DNA of 64,000 bases from Gonatopus flavifemur (GCA_018340375.1 JAFFJZ010000010.1:4712001-4776000); one strand, 5' to 3'; positions 22,210 through 37,800 are shown, counted from the first letter of the stretch. The notes: a model not told the origin generated them from the letters alone. Made by a program: numbers and translations.

Positions 22210-22852
22210 TCAATAAATTTTTGGAGCTGAACGATCATTTATCAACCCGCTTGTCTTTCTCAAAGAGGTACCGCGTCGAATTTGATCCATCAAGGAATCC
22301 CTGACTTGCACTGGATCGATGGGCACTCGACTCCCCATGATGCGTCTAATACTGGCTGACCTACTCGACACTCCTTGATTATTTTGATGGTTTTGTTGTT
22401 GCGCCAATTTGGCATTTAAGGTTTCAAGAAAACCGGACGGTGTTTTTGTAGAATTTTTACTGTGTTGCGAATCGACGGAATTCTTCCTGGTTAATTTAGG
22501 ACTTCCGGTGGTGCTGCTGTTGCTGGTACTTCCACTCGCGCTGCTGATAAGTTTAGCGCTAAGAACAGCCATGAAGCTCTGCCCGACTCCACCTGGACCT
22601 TGCGTCTGGCCTGACGAAGTGGAAGTGCTGTTGTTGGAAGTCGTTCCCCGGTCTTGAGAATTCGAACGAATCACCGCGCAGGATCGTTCCACGGACGAGC
22701 GTGTGATTTGTAAAACTGCACTCGGTTGAAGAATACCAGACGAATTGTTCAATACCTGCGCTTGGCCTGTTGCTTTTCGTAATAACGAAGGACTTGCCGG
22801 GGTATGACGAAGCTCTGTCAGAGTCCTCACGGTCTCCGATACGGAGATCGAA
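22210..22852 (-). other. mim: mim last coding exon with C-terminal WH2 motif
   Basis: The exon encodes 214 residues and the stop. Near the end it reads VRDSLMDQIRRGTSLRKTSG, then INDRSAPKIY. This fits the WH2 pattern: an amphipathic helix with small/hydrophobic spacing, followed by an LRKT actin-binding element. Most of the exon is low-complexity Ser/Thr/Asn/Gln (for example STSTSSGQTQ) and probably disordered. Its position at the extreme C-terminus matches vertebrate MTSS1. Confidence 0.88.
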
Positions 22853-25800
22853 CTGTAATATAAATGAAAAATTCAATTCCAACGAAGAAATTCTAGAATC
22901 TATTGAAATGGTTTATAAAAGTTTCTTACCGTTGAGGAGTGGGGCTTGCCGTAGGTGAAGAACCTTCCAAAAGAAAGGCTGGGGGTGGAGGGAGATTTTC
23001 AGTCTCTTCGCAAGTGCCTTTAGGATTTTCTTCGGTAGAATTTAACGGAGGATCGCCGAAAGTTGTGGTTATAATAGTCGAAGTGCGTCTAGTTGGAGGT
23101 GGAGGTTTTGAACTATGCTGCATCGATCCTCTTCGGATGACCAACGTCGATACCGCGTTAGCCACATTCCAAACTCCATCGTTCTGATTATGAAGCGAAT
23201 GAGAATGCGGGAGAGTCGTTTGACTACCGTATCCGCTACTAGATTCCAAGCTTGATACCGAAGTTTGACTACCGCCATCCTTCTCCGTTCCTTCAGTCTT
23301 GAAAATCAATTTCAAATTTCATTCCCAGTTCATATTATAGTTATTTTTGCTGTTCGATATGTTATCGTACAATAGATTTTGTTAACATAATTAATTTGTG
23401 CACTTGAATATGAGAAACGAGTGTAGGTGATGTGATAATACCTTATTATTATCGTTCCCCGCTGACGATCCCAATGTGGTAGGAGGAGGAGGTAAAGGAA
23501 ATTGCATTTCTTGAGCCCGGCTAGCCGCCAGGTTCGCCAACTCATGCATGTTGACGTACATAGGCTGTTGAAGTTGATGGGCCGCTAATTCTGCATCGCA
23601 CGAAGAACAACAACACAGATAAATGATATAGTTAATTTTAATTAATGGATCATCCAGGACACAAATATCCAAATTAATATGATTAGTAAGTGTTCTTTAA
23701 TCGATGTAGGATACAAAATCTCAAAAGTTAATTTTAAGACGGGAGAAACGAAAAAATCCAAACCTTTAGCTAAATGAGCTGGAAGTGGTAATTTTGGTTT
23801 ACCACGTGGACTTCCAGGAGGTTCGTTCTTTGTGGGAATAGAGGGTCTCTCTAAGCTGGAACATCGGCTTGGGATAGGAGGACGAGTTCCTCCATTATTT
23901 CTACGCAATTGTACTCTGGTCTGTTGATTAGAAGAAGAGCACGAGGATGATGAAGAAACTGGAGAAGCGGGTTGACTGTGACAGCAGCTATTGTTACCAT
24001 CGCGATCCGGTGCTTGGAAAGTATAAACGCTGAGTGCTGGTCTTTGATGACCTTTTTCGTACGCTAAAATGAACAAAATTATCGTGAAATCTTGGACAAA
24101 TTCATGAAAATTCATGCGATAATTACCAGAGGAAATAGTATGAGGTCGTTCATTGACTGTAGTTTGATTCTGTCTATCGTGTACAGATGTTTCTTGTAAA
24201 TCCGGCCAAGTTGCGGTCGTCACCGGTCTGGTTATAGAGCAACCGGTAGTTTGATTGACTTGAGAGCATACGTTTGTCACCTTCAACAATATCCATCAAA
24301 TTTCATTAATTCGAATAAATCAATTTCAAATGGGATAACGATTTAACATGAATTACAGTAGAACCTAGATGATATCGAAGAAGTTAAAATATCAACAAGC
24401 TTGTAAAAATATTTACAAATAAAACGCAATTGGATACAATATAAGTGTATAAACTAACAACAGAGATATCAAGCGAAAATAATTCTTATACTATATTTGG
24501 TTCTACTGTAAAATACAGACATTTGTTACAAGCGACGTCTAAATTTCATAGAGGTCTCACCTGGTGCTCGGAAATTGGTTGAGTATACAAAGTATCCTGA
24601 GAAGTGAAGCCTGAATCACGTGAGCTACCGCTTGTCAGATGCCGTAACGACACCAAACCACTGATGCTGGAAGGCCTGACACCAACAGGCTACAAACGAG
24701 TACAACATCGACTACGACATTCACTAAGCACATCTCAAGCGGCATTCATATCATATGAAACTACATTGCACAGTGCGTAATGATGAACTAAAATATTATG
24801 TGTTACCGATATAACATGCACTACATATTCAAATTTTGAATGTATAGATTTCATAAAATATACAATGTTTGTTTTTCATCACTGTGCTACATTCAACTGC
24901 ATTTGATTTATTTCTAACTCAATGATGAAATCTTTATAATCAATGTGGAGGCAAATATCGAAAAGTGATCATCAAACGATTGTTCTTCGATAATTAATTC
25001 CTCTATTGTATTTGCCTATTGGTTCGTTTGTTCATCCACGTGTCTCATTTATTATTTATCCACTTGAAATCACAGATATGCCATACATACTACATCGCAA
25101 TCGATGGATGTGCTCTATAAGAAAAAAAAGTCTCTTACTCGCAGGGAGAAAGAGAGAAAAAGAGAAAGAAGTTGGTATACGATATCCAACATCTTACCGC
25201 GGACATATGGTATATGTAATCTATATATAGTCTATGTATTTTCTTCCACAAGGGACCCCACGACTCGTCGTTTTCGTAATACTCATCCACTCTAAACCGT
25301 TATACATTATTATCATTAAACGTATGCACGAATGTAGGCGTACGGGGCATTTGTTTGTGCTATGAATTGAAGGTATCGAAGGCAAAGGCAAAAGCAAAAG
25401 CAAAAGCAAAGGCAAAGGCATAGGTATCGGACCTTTAACCTCATAATTTGTCACTTTCAATACACCAGAGAGAATTCATACAAAATATAATTCTCTGTTA
25501 TTTTTAGACGTTTAATAAACGAGCGTGTGTATTCGAGTAATCTTCAAGTACCTTTGCGTGAATTCGAAACGATCGCTCTTCAAGTACCCCACGAGGGGCA
25601 CTTGGGAGGTATACACCACCATTCGTTCGTTTGATCACTTTTGACATTCTCCTCCCAAAAACAAATCGACAGCACGATGGAAGGAATGATGTAGAGACAA
25701 CAAAAAATACCTGGGAAAGAGATCTATGCCATGGGTGTCCGGACGGACTTGGATGACTTTTGCAAGAACCGCTGCTACTACTCGTTAAAGAACTGATGGA

Positions 25801-28800
25801 GCACATGGAACTTTTTCTCGATCCAAGGGATAATGATGGGCTGGAAGGAGGTGTTGCTAATGACCACTGTGTAACGTCACAACCTTTTATATCCGTTATC
25901 ACTTGTTCGGAAGCTGGGGGTAAATGATGTGGAGAAGCTGCATGCCGTTGCAACTGATCCGATACTTCTTGAAGATGCGTTAATTCCATCAGCATAGCAA
26001 TCTCTTCGTCCTAAAACATATATTATAAACTTGAAAACCAAGCGGAAAATGATCAACGGAAAAATCAAGTCGAGTTTGTTATCATTCGTTTACTTACGAG
26101 CACGGGTTTCAAGCATCTCGCGAAAAGACAAAACCGGCCTCTTTCTTCGAGAAGTGCCGCACGTACCGCTTTTCTCTCCGTCTCCTCTAAACTAAGTCGT
26201 TTCTCTTGAACAACGGCAGCCGAGGATTCTAACATTTTATTCAATTCCATATCGCTGGGACAATTCCCATGATTCTGTCCAGGTAACTGACCGTGAATAT
26301 GCGTATGACTTTTACGCGCTTTCTTTTTCTGCAAACGTAACGTGTCGGTGGATCTTTTTTTCAATTCCGCTCTTGCTTTTTTGTACTCTACAAATGAAAA
26401 ATATGCATTACGTATGTGCATCATTGGAGAGAGAATTCTCGATCTTTTTACGAAAAAGCTCACCTTTCGCATGCTCTTTATCTAAATTAATTAAGGATTT
26501 CTTCCAATCTTCTAGTTTCTCTTGAAGCGGCATCACCAGACAGTCCATAATAGCGCTGAAATAAAAATGAATCGATATAATCATGTTTCTGATAAATTTA
26601 ATAGTCACCTTATTTATTATATGATTCAAATTGTACCTGGTGAACGATTTCATGCGGGTTTCTACAGCTTTGTGTCTCAGACATATTCTCGTTAGAGCCG
26701 TTCCAATTTCTTTTGTTGCGCCTAAAAATGTTTGTCATGATAATAATTTATATAATTGCTGTATAATTTGTTCGTTTTGTAAAAACTGAAACAACAAGGA
26801 TTCTCACCTCTGGCATTAGTGGCAGCATCTGCTATTTTTTGAAAGGCTTCGAGGTAAGCGGAAATCGCTAATATCGTGGCTCTGAAATCAATTTCAAATT
26901 ACATTATAAAATTTCAATATTTCTCAAAGATTTTCAATGAATTTTATATTTGATCGCGTTAATGTGAAGTATTGATTCATCAAGCATGAAATTACACCTT
27001 CGATAACCAACGAATTGCCTGCAAAGATACTGCAGATGTTCGTTTTAAGGAGCGCATGTTGTTAATCGAAGCGGCTACACACGACGCGTGTTCGCGTAAG
27101 GAACCTTCTTCACTGACTTGGAAAACAATTGGAAATATCTTGGACCTTTACAAGCGTGTCTTTTACTCTTCGATCCTTCGGTATCCTGCATTGATGAATT
27201 ATTACAGTCAAACCTTATGTTCGCAGCTACCTTTGGTAGCAGGTGTGGACTGGGAGAATTCCTAGGCTGCTTTTTTGAAGTACCCGCATCCTTGCCCTGG
27301 GCTTTTAGATACTTCTAACTGAAAAATCAACGACTAAAGACGCTCTCAATCTCCTGTATTTCACCGGTTTCTTCTGAGAGTCAGCCTCCTCTCTGCTTAG
27401 GAGTTAGCAACTCAAAAGGGTGTTGAAAAATCAACCATGTGAATTTGTCTTATAAAAGTATCGGAACAGCAGAATAACTCGGGAAATTTGAGTCCTGGAA
27501 AAACTATCAGATTTTTCCCAAGTTAGTTCCAGAAATAGAGAAAAAAAATCTCTTTGTATGGCAAAGCTTCATTTGGACCTCAAAAGTACAGAAGTTATGG
27601 GAGTTCGAAAGAATGGGTTGCAGATGAATTCTGAAGTTTTTCAAAATACACTCATTAGAAGTTGTTGACGTGCTTTACTAATTGGCAATCTGGACTTTCA
27701 ATTTCAAATTGTCGCTCTTTTGTCGTTTGAGAACTTGGTCTCCCAGATTTTTGACGGTGTTTATCAGTCCCAGTTTCTCCAAAACGTCTGATAGTGCCAG
27801 AGACAATCAATATTGATACACAAAATTATTTCCAAGGCTACCAAAAGTTAAGATTTTTTCTGAACTTTTCAAAATTTCGAATGAACATGATTTTTCAAAC
27901 AGTTTTATGGCGTGATTCACACTTCAACGCTGGAAAAAATAATTATTTACCTTATTAAATTTATGTCAAGTAATTAACATACTCACAGAAAAGATTTCTT
28001 GAGACGAGAAAATTTTTCTTGTCGCTGGGACAAAACTCATTTTTTTCTTGAGCCTAGAAAATGTTACTTGAATCACAGATTCAAGTAAAATTTTTCAAAA
28101 AAGAGTTTTGTCCCAGCGACAAGAAAAATTTTCTCATCTCAAGAAATCCTTTCTGTGAGTGTGGCTTCAAGAATTTTCAGTACTTGTCCAGAAATTTACT
28201 GTAAAATAATAATAAAAATCCCATGCAGTGTACAGTGTTGATATTTGTATCACAAAAAATTTAATTCCGCTGACTTCGTGAAGGAACTGCAGTTCCTGTT
28301 ACACGCAGAAAACAGATGTGTTGAAAATTCGCATAATTTATTGAGCATCAGCGCCAGTCTGTGACAGATAGAGTTTTTACTTTTAAAAAGTCCCATAACA
28401 CAGGCCTACAAAATTGAACTTTTTGTTTGGTGCAACAACTGTATCATACTTTTCCGAAGTATTTTGGCGCGTTGAATCCGAATCTGGCTTCAAAATTGCA
28501 TTATTACGTGTGGTTTTTGAGATATTTTAACGTCAAAGTGTGAAAAACACCGTTTTTCGACATATTTGAGATTACGTGACGTCAGAATGTAATTTTTTCT
28601 CATGAAACTAGTAGATGCACCTCAAAATATAATCCATCCCCTTCTGAATGCCGTTGAGTTTGCTCGAATATCTTTTTTTTTACTGTGACACGACAATTTG
28701 AAATTTGTGTGTTCATGGATTTAGTGAATAGGTGAAATAACACAATTTTCAAACTGTCGTATCTCAGAGAAAAAAAAAGATATTTGAACAAACCTAATCG

Positions 28801-31800
28801 CATTTGGAAGAGAATGACTCATATTTTGAGATAATTTGAAGAATAATTTGATAAAATGTTGTTAACGTGTGGAATAATTGAATAAAACGTTTCAAAATCG
28901 TGCATTTTCATTTTATTTTACACCTGCGATTTCTTGAAAACTACACGTAGCATTAAAAAAATAAGTATATTTCCAGAGTCAGGGTATCGAATATACTCAC
29001 AATCTGCTTTAGTTTTAGCGGCACCAAAATCATTGTAGACCTGTGTAATCGAACGTATTTCTACAAGAAATTATGATACTTTCGAAGCTACATTCAGGTG
29101 AATACTTTCATTCATCACAGACTGGCGCTGATGCTCAATAAATTATGGGACTTTTTAACAGGGCATATTGTAACAATCAGTTCTTACCAAAAGGTTAGTT
29201 CTGAAAGACAACGATCAGTTCTAAAACGTAAAAACGGTCAGTTCCTCAAAAATGCCCTAATTTTTAGTGAGATTTTTTCCTTTTTCTTTTTTCTTAATCG
29301 AGTATCCAATATTGCCCTTCCTAGTTAAACGAACCGATTGATTCTCGTCAAATCTAATTGAACCTTGCACAATGTTCTGACTAAATCCCATTTAATTCAA
29401 TTTCGTCAGATTCTATGGATTTTTTCAACAAGGGCTGTTACAGAATTAGCCTTTCGCCTCATATCAAGGGGTATAGTAAGCTCAGAAGCGATATTAATTC
29501 TAAAAAAATAAAACTTTATGCCAAAAATAAAATTAAGGAAGTACTTGTCACACAAATGTTCTCCACTTTTTTTTAGAAATCGAGTGTCCAGCGTTTCGGT
29601 TAGTTCTTAAATTTTCTTAGAATATGCCCTGCTTTTGAAAATATATTTTTCTGCGTGTACCAACTTGAAGTTGTATTTACTATTTGTATGAGCACAGGTC
29701 TTCCCTGGTTAAAAAAAAGCTATTGACTCTCGTCAAATCTGATTGAATCTTGTACAATGTTCTGACCAAACCCCATTCAATTTCATTTCATCAAATTCTA
29801 TGGATTTTTTTGACCAGGGTTAGTTTTAATCAATTTCAATCCAATCGAGAACCGAGTCAGGATTGCCAGCGATTCATAGGGTTCAAAGAAGTGAAAAAAA
29901 TGATTTTATAGATATTAATAGTGACAAAAAAGTACCTTTCATCCAAAATAGGGACAAACAAAGTGACTTAAAAAATCGTATTTCCCAAGATCATGGGTCA
30001 AAGTAGTCTTCTGGCGGAATTCGGATAGAGTCCGAAGAATTGAATAAAAAATTACTGTGGAGCTTGTCAAAATGATCGGATATCCGAACAGTTTGGAGAG
30101 ATATTCCCTACAAATATCACATAACGCACTGACCCTAGTACAGAAACGTTTAGGCATTTACGGATTTTGTAACGCATGCACTAGCAAAATACTAGACACT
30201 TGCGAGTGCCTCGCCAAATACTTGTGTTACGAGTGATTCACAATTATCCAGCGAGGCATTCGTACGTGTCTAGTATTTCGCTAGCGCAAGGGATACAAAA
30301 CTCGTTAAGGACATTTACCACCTCCCCAAAACGTTACTAGATTCCAAATTTCTCCCCTTAGTTTTGTCGGAAACGAACAAATAAAATGAAAAATAACCCC
30401 CCGTGTGGAAACTAATTCTTGGCAGTAATTTGGGCCAAACTAGATGTCCTTGTTTTATTTCAGGCTCTGTTTAGGTTACCCTTGTAGGGTCTAGACAGGA
30501 TTGGCATGCACAGTATTCCCAACTTGGGCCTATGTAGGACACCCAGGATGAAGCTAATGCAGGCGATGAAACTAGGACCTTCATCAAAAGGATAATAAAT
30601 TGTTGAGAATATGATCAAATTGAATAAATATTGCAAGAAGGAAACTTCCTCGATTGAAAATTGGGCTATCCAAGGCCCTGTTTGGACTCAAATCGAAGTG
30701 GTCTGGGAGACCTCCACAGAGATGCGACGTGGAAGCGATGCTCTCTCAAATTTTTAGAGTGAGATTTCACTCTTCAGCCAGCCAAAAGTGAGCCTGTCGA
30801 ATTTTCGAGTGAAATTTCCACTCTTTTAGAGTGATATTCTAAGGTTTGAGGTTAGAAACTCACAGCCACTCAAATTCTAGAGTCAATTTTTCATTCTAAA
30901 AGAGTGAGGGTGCACTCGAAGCGGACTGGCTCACTTCTGAGACTTAGTGGAGTGAAACACGTGATTTTTCACTCTTTCAGATTCAGAGAGTGGGTGTGCT
31001 GTTAGGGGACTGTATATATTTGTGAAATGATAACACATTTATTTGAAAAACGATGCACGCAGTGTCGTCTCATGGGATTGGACATCTGGTAACATCATCT
31101 TGGTCCATTTATGAATTATATCGTTCGATGTAATGCACGAAGATTCCAGAAAGTGAAGATTAACGCGTGATCGGTATTTTTTTCTATGATAAATGTTCAT
31201 TGATTTATAAATCCTTTTGCGAGCAGCGTAAATTGTATACGAGTGAAAATGAAATATCTTGCAAATAAATTGAGCACGTGTGTTCTTAGTTTGTTGACAA
31301 ATTTGCAAATTTAAGGCGAAATGACGAATATCGTATGAAAATTCAGACGAGATGTGATATTTTATGTTTCAAAGAAGACGTCGGGAATTCTGAAAAATGC
31401 CATGAAATTGAGACTCAGCCGTAAAGCTAGCAATCATGATTGTTCAGGGTGTCTATTGAGGCCACTCGATGAAATTCCAGTATATTTCAAGTATTTTCCA
31501 GTATACTTTCGGCAAAATTCCAGTATATTCCATAAATCATACAATTCTTAAGCATTACCGTTCCGAATAGATTTATAATGATTTTATGATGGGAAGAAGT
31601 GTGAATTCCCTCAGATATGTTATGCGTTTAATTGAAAGAATCATCAATAAAAGATAAACTTAAAACATGTGCCTAACGCTCTTTCAAACGCTCTCATTCT
31701 TCTTGACGATTTTATTGAGCACTACAAAACAAGCTCATTCAAGTTTTTTGTTTTCTAGGTACGTTCGAAAATCAAAAAGTTCGAAACGAACCCAGAGAAC

Positions 31801-34800
31801 AAAATACTTCTGATATCCTCATGAAGAATGTTTTATCAATTCATCATAGTATTTGGTCAAAGCTCATCAGCTACATAATTTCTCATTGAATTCAACAAAT
31901 TTGATGTTTTTTACTCACAAAGTCATAAAATTATGCCTCCCAATTGACTTTGTTACACATTTCAAATCCCAGTATTTCAAATGTGCAAGAAAAAATTCCA
32001 GTATCGGTAGACTCCCTGTTGTTGTAACTTTCAATTAAACATTGTTGAAATCTTATTCATATTCGGATCGATCAAGTACAGCATTCCATTGGACGGTTTA
32101 AATGTTTCAATTTTTGATGAAAATTTTGTATATAAAAGTATGTCTTTAGAAGCCTCAATAAGGAATGCGAAATAAGATTTGAATGATTTCACAAATGGCT
32201 ATAATTGATAACAGCTTGAACCTTGAAAAGAAGCTTGAGTAAGGTCTCGAATGATAACACTCTTATCCAGCAATCGACGCGCCTCAATTTTGATGTCAAT
32301 TCTGGTGCAACGGTGGTGAAAGATCGTTAATGCCGGTGCAAGTTTAATTCAATGATGCTTTAATTTTAGCGGATACGAAAGTTTTGCTATCACAACCAGG
32401 GGCGTCATCACCGCCCTAGTAGCCCATGTCATGGAATTCCATGCCTCGGAATCTACAAATTCAACATTTTTCCTGATAAAATCTAAGCGTTTTTTAATGA
32501 ATCTTTATAATCTCAATGAGTTCATAGTACAGTTGCTAACTTGGAACAGAATCACATCAATACTTCACGTTCATGACGTTGGCCCGCTATTAACTCTTGT
32601 ATAAATGATTGGAATTTCTAACCCACACCTCCCCCCGGTCACTGACCATCCAGAGCTCGGAAAAAAATGTCCTGACACCCCTGATCACACCAATGCTGCA
32701 CTGTAAAATATTTCTATGGGAAACTTCACATACATGCTCTAAGAATTTTCCGTATTTCACCGGAAATTGACTGGAAAATGATAATAAAAATCCTATAAAG
32801 TTTGTAATTTTCAGTTGAATTTATGCAAAATAAATGTACCGGAAATTGATTTTCTATCCGACGATCGAAATTTTCCGATTATTTTTCACAGTGTGGCAGA
32901 AACTTGCGCCAATGTTTTGCTAACTCAATTTTTATCCTTGTATATCACCAACATAGAACCAATACCTAACATCTCTCGTGCTTGGTCCAAGCTCCTGTTC
33001 GCCATCAGCATTGGCGAAATCATCGAATTTTTGCATAATCTTTAATCACACTTGCGGATGCGGAATTTTTTTCACATGAAATTGTAGATACAATTGCAAT
33101 TCAAGGACTTTTTATTCACCAACACGGAAAAATAATTCACATCATAAGAGAAAAATCTATTTTTGACTTATAATGTGAAGAATTCGACAATATATTTTGT
33201 AAAAATTCCCATTTAAAGACTCGAAGCGACGCATTGTCATCCTACACAAGAGTTCAAAATTTATCCAAGCGAAGTGCATGAATTTTCCAAGTGTACGAAG
33301 GTAGAAGGAGGATTTCATCAAATGATGAGATTTGTCTTGTCGCTGGGACAAAACTCATTTCTTTCTTCAGCCTAGAAAATTTCACTCGAATTTAGAAAAA
33401 TTCCTTTTGATTTCAAAAGAAATTTTCTAGGTTCAAGAAAAAAATGAGTTTTGTCCCAGCGACAAGGCAAATTTTCTCATTTCAAAAAGAGCATCCGTAA
33501 AAAGAATAAATCAACTGTGAAATCATTGCATTATATACATTATTGTTTCGAAAACATCTCTTGTCGAACATCTAAGATTTTATTAGCGCAATTGAGATAC
33601 CGTGTAGAGGTCCAAATATATGGCATTCGCAGACACGGAAATCCTTTGAATTCCTAATCAGGATTAAATGATACGGAAGACCATTTGACCTCTACCAGGA
33701 TTGATCTCAATCCAAAGATACGAAAAATCTATGGTATGTTTGGCGTAACAGACGCACCCTTCTGCTGTCCTTGGTATACCACACATACCGATGATAGCCT
33801 AATAAATAAGAATGATAGGGGAAAGGAGTATCCTGAAATCTTATTGTTCTCAGTTTCACTTGAAAGAAAATCGTAGGATCAAATCGTTGGTATCGAAAAT
33901 GAGCTTCATTCCAAATAAATCACAAATTTAATAGATACTAAATACTTAAAATTAACATCCCTGTAGAAAAAAGAATTCGATTGGAATTCCTGGTGGAAAA
34001 ATTTCACTGAAAATCACTGAAAAGTTTTTCAGATTCTTTTAGGTCTTTTCAGTGAAATTCAAGGAAATTTTCAAAGATTTTCAGATAAACTTTTTCCACC
34101 AGGAAAGCACATTGGAAAGACACTTCATAAATCGTGATCAAATCACAGTTCGTGATTTCATCAGTTTATCATCATTAATTGTTCTGAGGTTAAACAAATC
34201 TCATGATTTATCGTATTCACTTGTATTCATTTACGATACAAATATACTTTTTTTTTACAAGGATTAGAGTGATCGATACCTTAAGCAGGTATGCAGCTTC
34301 GTAGCCTTTGAAATCAAATCCTCCCACAGGGGCGTTCCATTCTGCAAGCAAAATTAAAACAAGTTATTATTCATCGTATTCGACAAAATTCGAGACAAAT
34401 CCAAAATTTTATCAATCAATATTTTCAATTTCTCTCCCATCGCGTGTTTCATCGAATACACCCTCGTCATTCGGAAGATCACATTTTCCAGTTGCTTTAT
34501 AATAATATTTGAGAAATTTATCTCCTACTTAATACGTGGGCTGTTCGTATCGCAGTTATTTGCATATTATGACATCAGTAATGACATCATATTCCATATA
34601 CTCCCTCTTGATGTAACATCTGTGACAAAATGAATTTTTTATATCATATATCCTCTCCATTTATTCAACGAGATATTGAATTTACATAACTTTGCTTCGG
34701 AAGACAATATTTCTTCGCTTTATTAATTGTTTTTAAATGAATGGAAATATGTGTTGAAATAAATACCGCTACATTATTCATTTTTATTAACGTTGTCGTT

Positions 34801-37800
34801 CGGATTGCATTAACAATCTTTTTTGAATAGTGAAAGATTACTTTTCGATTGGCATACGGAGTGATCCGAGTCGGATAGATTATATTTTGAAGGCATATTT
34901 TGTACCACTGTGTGCCACGTACTGGAGCTTCATCCTACACTCACAGAAATGATTTCTTGTCGTTACCATCATTTTATTCTTGATATCGATTTTCTTCTCC
35001 GGGGGAACCAATTTGAAAATGTGATATAGGACGTTTAAAGCATGTCTAAAATATATCGCAAGATACAAAATCAGGCTTGCAACAATTTTCCCCGAAACCC
35101 ACACGGAGAAAAATTATAATGTAAATTTAACATCAGTGCATAGATAAAACTTTAAATGTAATTTCTACATTAATTTTGATGAAACTCACATGATACTTAC
35201 ATGATCATTGCTTTGGAAGATTGTAAAAATTACGCCAATCCAAAAATATATTTATTATGATATTATTGACCACGAACAATGTAAATTTTCCATTACACTC
35301 GACTGAATCTACTTTTCACGAACGTGATGCCATAAGGCATGCTCAACCACATTTCCACTTATTCAATTCTACAGCAATCCAATGTACATTCAACAAGTAC
35401 AGTTGCTAATGTTACTCATGCTTTTTTGAATGATAATCTGATTTATTTCCCAGGAATTTTATTCTCATTCTCAAATATACAGTTACCGCAATCTGATGTG
35501 TATTCAACAATTGCTTCTGCAAAAACTACTCGCCTGTGTTGGTAATACTACTGAGAAACTTTGTAACACTCCTTTTAGTTCAAAATGATTAAAATCGCGT
35601 TACAAATATGGCGCAAACAGTTTCAACAGTTTTCCGCGAGTATCAGTTTGTTCCTACATTTGATATATATTAAAAACTTGAATCTCCACCCATAGCGTAC
35701 GGTTAGTGATAATGATAGAATAAGGCGACATAACATTGTATTGTATCTTATTGTAATATGTAATATGTAAGATGTAAGATAATTCAAGCTGAGTGATTAA
35801 AGTTCATTTCACTGCTCAAAACTGCATTTGTATATATTGTCTCATTGCAAATTCAACAAAAAACACAACAGCAAGAATTAATTGGGAAGATACAATTTTT
35901 TTTATTTCAATTGTCAGTGAAAATTCATAAAAATGCGGCGCAAATAATGTAAAATTTTAATCACTTAAATTTTATCCCCATCTTTGTGGCTTTTGGAAAA
36001 TTAACAAAAATTGTTCTAGTTATTATCGTAGTTCTCGCGTATGCATAAAATATATGAATGAGCGATTGAAATTTTATTCAAAAATCCTAACATGTATTTT
36101 ACATCAGACTGATGTACAAATTTCATAAGTTTGAAGTAAATATCGCTTGTCATACTGTTTATATTTCATTCATCACGATAATAGAATTTACATTTGATGT
36201 ATGTGATAGTTATGAGTGCGTATGTTAAAATTACATCAGATTGCGGTAGAATTGCGAAGTTTTCAATTTACAGCAAAAATGATGTAGAATTTCCACGGTA
36301 GAAATGCTATCCCTATATTTACATGTGGATTTTGTCAAATTTATCGCAATTGCTGTATCTGCTACCCCAAATTTTTCTCCGTGCTCATTATCCAGGCGTG
36401 TTTTCATTTGTTTTTCAAACGATCGCTGTCATTCACAGTAACCACCAGTAGTGTTTTCTTTTTTCCGTGTACGTTCTATAAACCTTCCATAAACGTTCCA
36501 GGGGCACGTTGTGCTGTCCGGTTTAGTTCTTCGTAGAAATTCAAAACAAATTCTTTGTTCAATCTTTGTATCCATTGTGACAATCGCGGGATACACTTGA
36601 GAGAACTGAAAAGATCGAGCACTGTAATCAAACCAAATGACAGATGACAGTCGAACTTCGTGTCAATATACAGGACGAATGTACCAACTTGACAACAAAA
36701 AGAATGTTGACAAACCCGTTAGCCGCACTTTTTAAATAATCAATTCTCGGTACTTTTTTGACAGAATGTGTATCGACATTTTTAGCTCAACCGACGGGAT
36801 ATCGGATCCATCGCCTTGAATTTCCAAGCTTTTTGTACGAAAATATTCGAGAGCGTGTACTTGTAAGTAGTATAGAAGTAATTTTGCCGCACTTTAGACA
36901 TCATTTGGCGTAGGTATATGTGATTCGCCCTATGGGAAATGATACAAAGCTACACTGAGAGAAAAGAAGCGTGAAAATTACAATCTTTATCAACAGATTG
37001 AAGACTTGATCCAGGGTTCCCCCAGAATTTGAACAGTCATTTTCCCTGACTTTCAAATAAGTATACCCAGATAGCACACGAGTTGCTTCAAATTGTATCA
37101 AACCAATCAATTTGTTTCTATAACTGGAAATAGCAAATCCGAAATACTTGGAGCAAGTTGGGGTAACTTAGGACGCCACTAAGCAAACTCAGCTTATAAA
37201 TGAAATTGTGGAATTGTCATGATTTATGATACAATATTGTTACAATTTACCAGTATATACTTCCCCATCCATATAATGCTATCAAGAGCGTATCCAGAAA
37301 TTCACTATCCTCCTTTGAGGGGATTCGAGCATAAGGAAGTGAGGGAGGGAAAAATTCAAATTTGTTAACGTTTGGTGGTTAAAATTTTACAATTTTATTT
37401 TTCAGCCTTCAAAAATCACTTTAACATTAAAGGTTTGCGGCGATGTGAAACTCCAGGCATGTAATTTATTATTATTCACTTTAAGTAAGGTAGTGAATTT
37501 TTGGATATTCCCTTGAATGGTATTACACTTCACTCTAAAAAATTTGGCAATGTTAGGTAAATTCCACTCCGGATGGTGTCATTCTAATACCATTTGGAAT
37601 TATTCCAACACTGAATTCCGGAGTGGACTTTTATCGAATCCGCGCGGTGTTAATTCTGACACCACTTTTCTTACAGTATTTTGAAACTTTTGGAGGTGAT
37701 CTACGAATTGAAATAAAATGAGCACAGTTTTGAACCAAATCAAAGGAATGGTATTCGCAAACAAAATCGCAAGGCAATTCAATGAAATTTATACTTCACT

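Noticed and set aside
21744..22304. Poly-Lys / poly-Phe frames next to the mim stop
   Set aside because: Caused by a run of A residues in the mim 3' region; no domain and no splice signals.
25221..25460. Minus-strand frame with a long Leu/Pro run
   Set aside because: Produced entirely by the AAAGCA/AAAGGC hexamer microsatellite in a mim intron.
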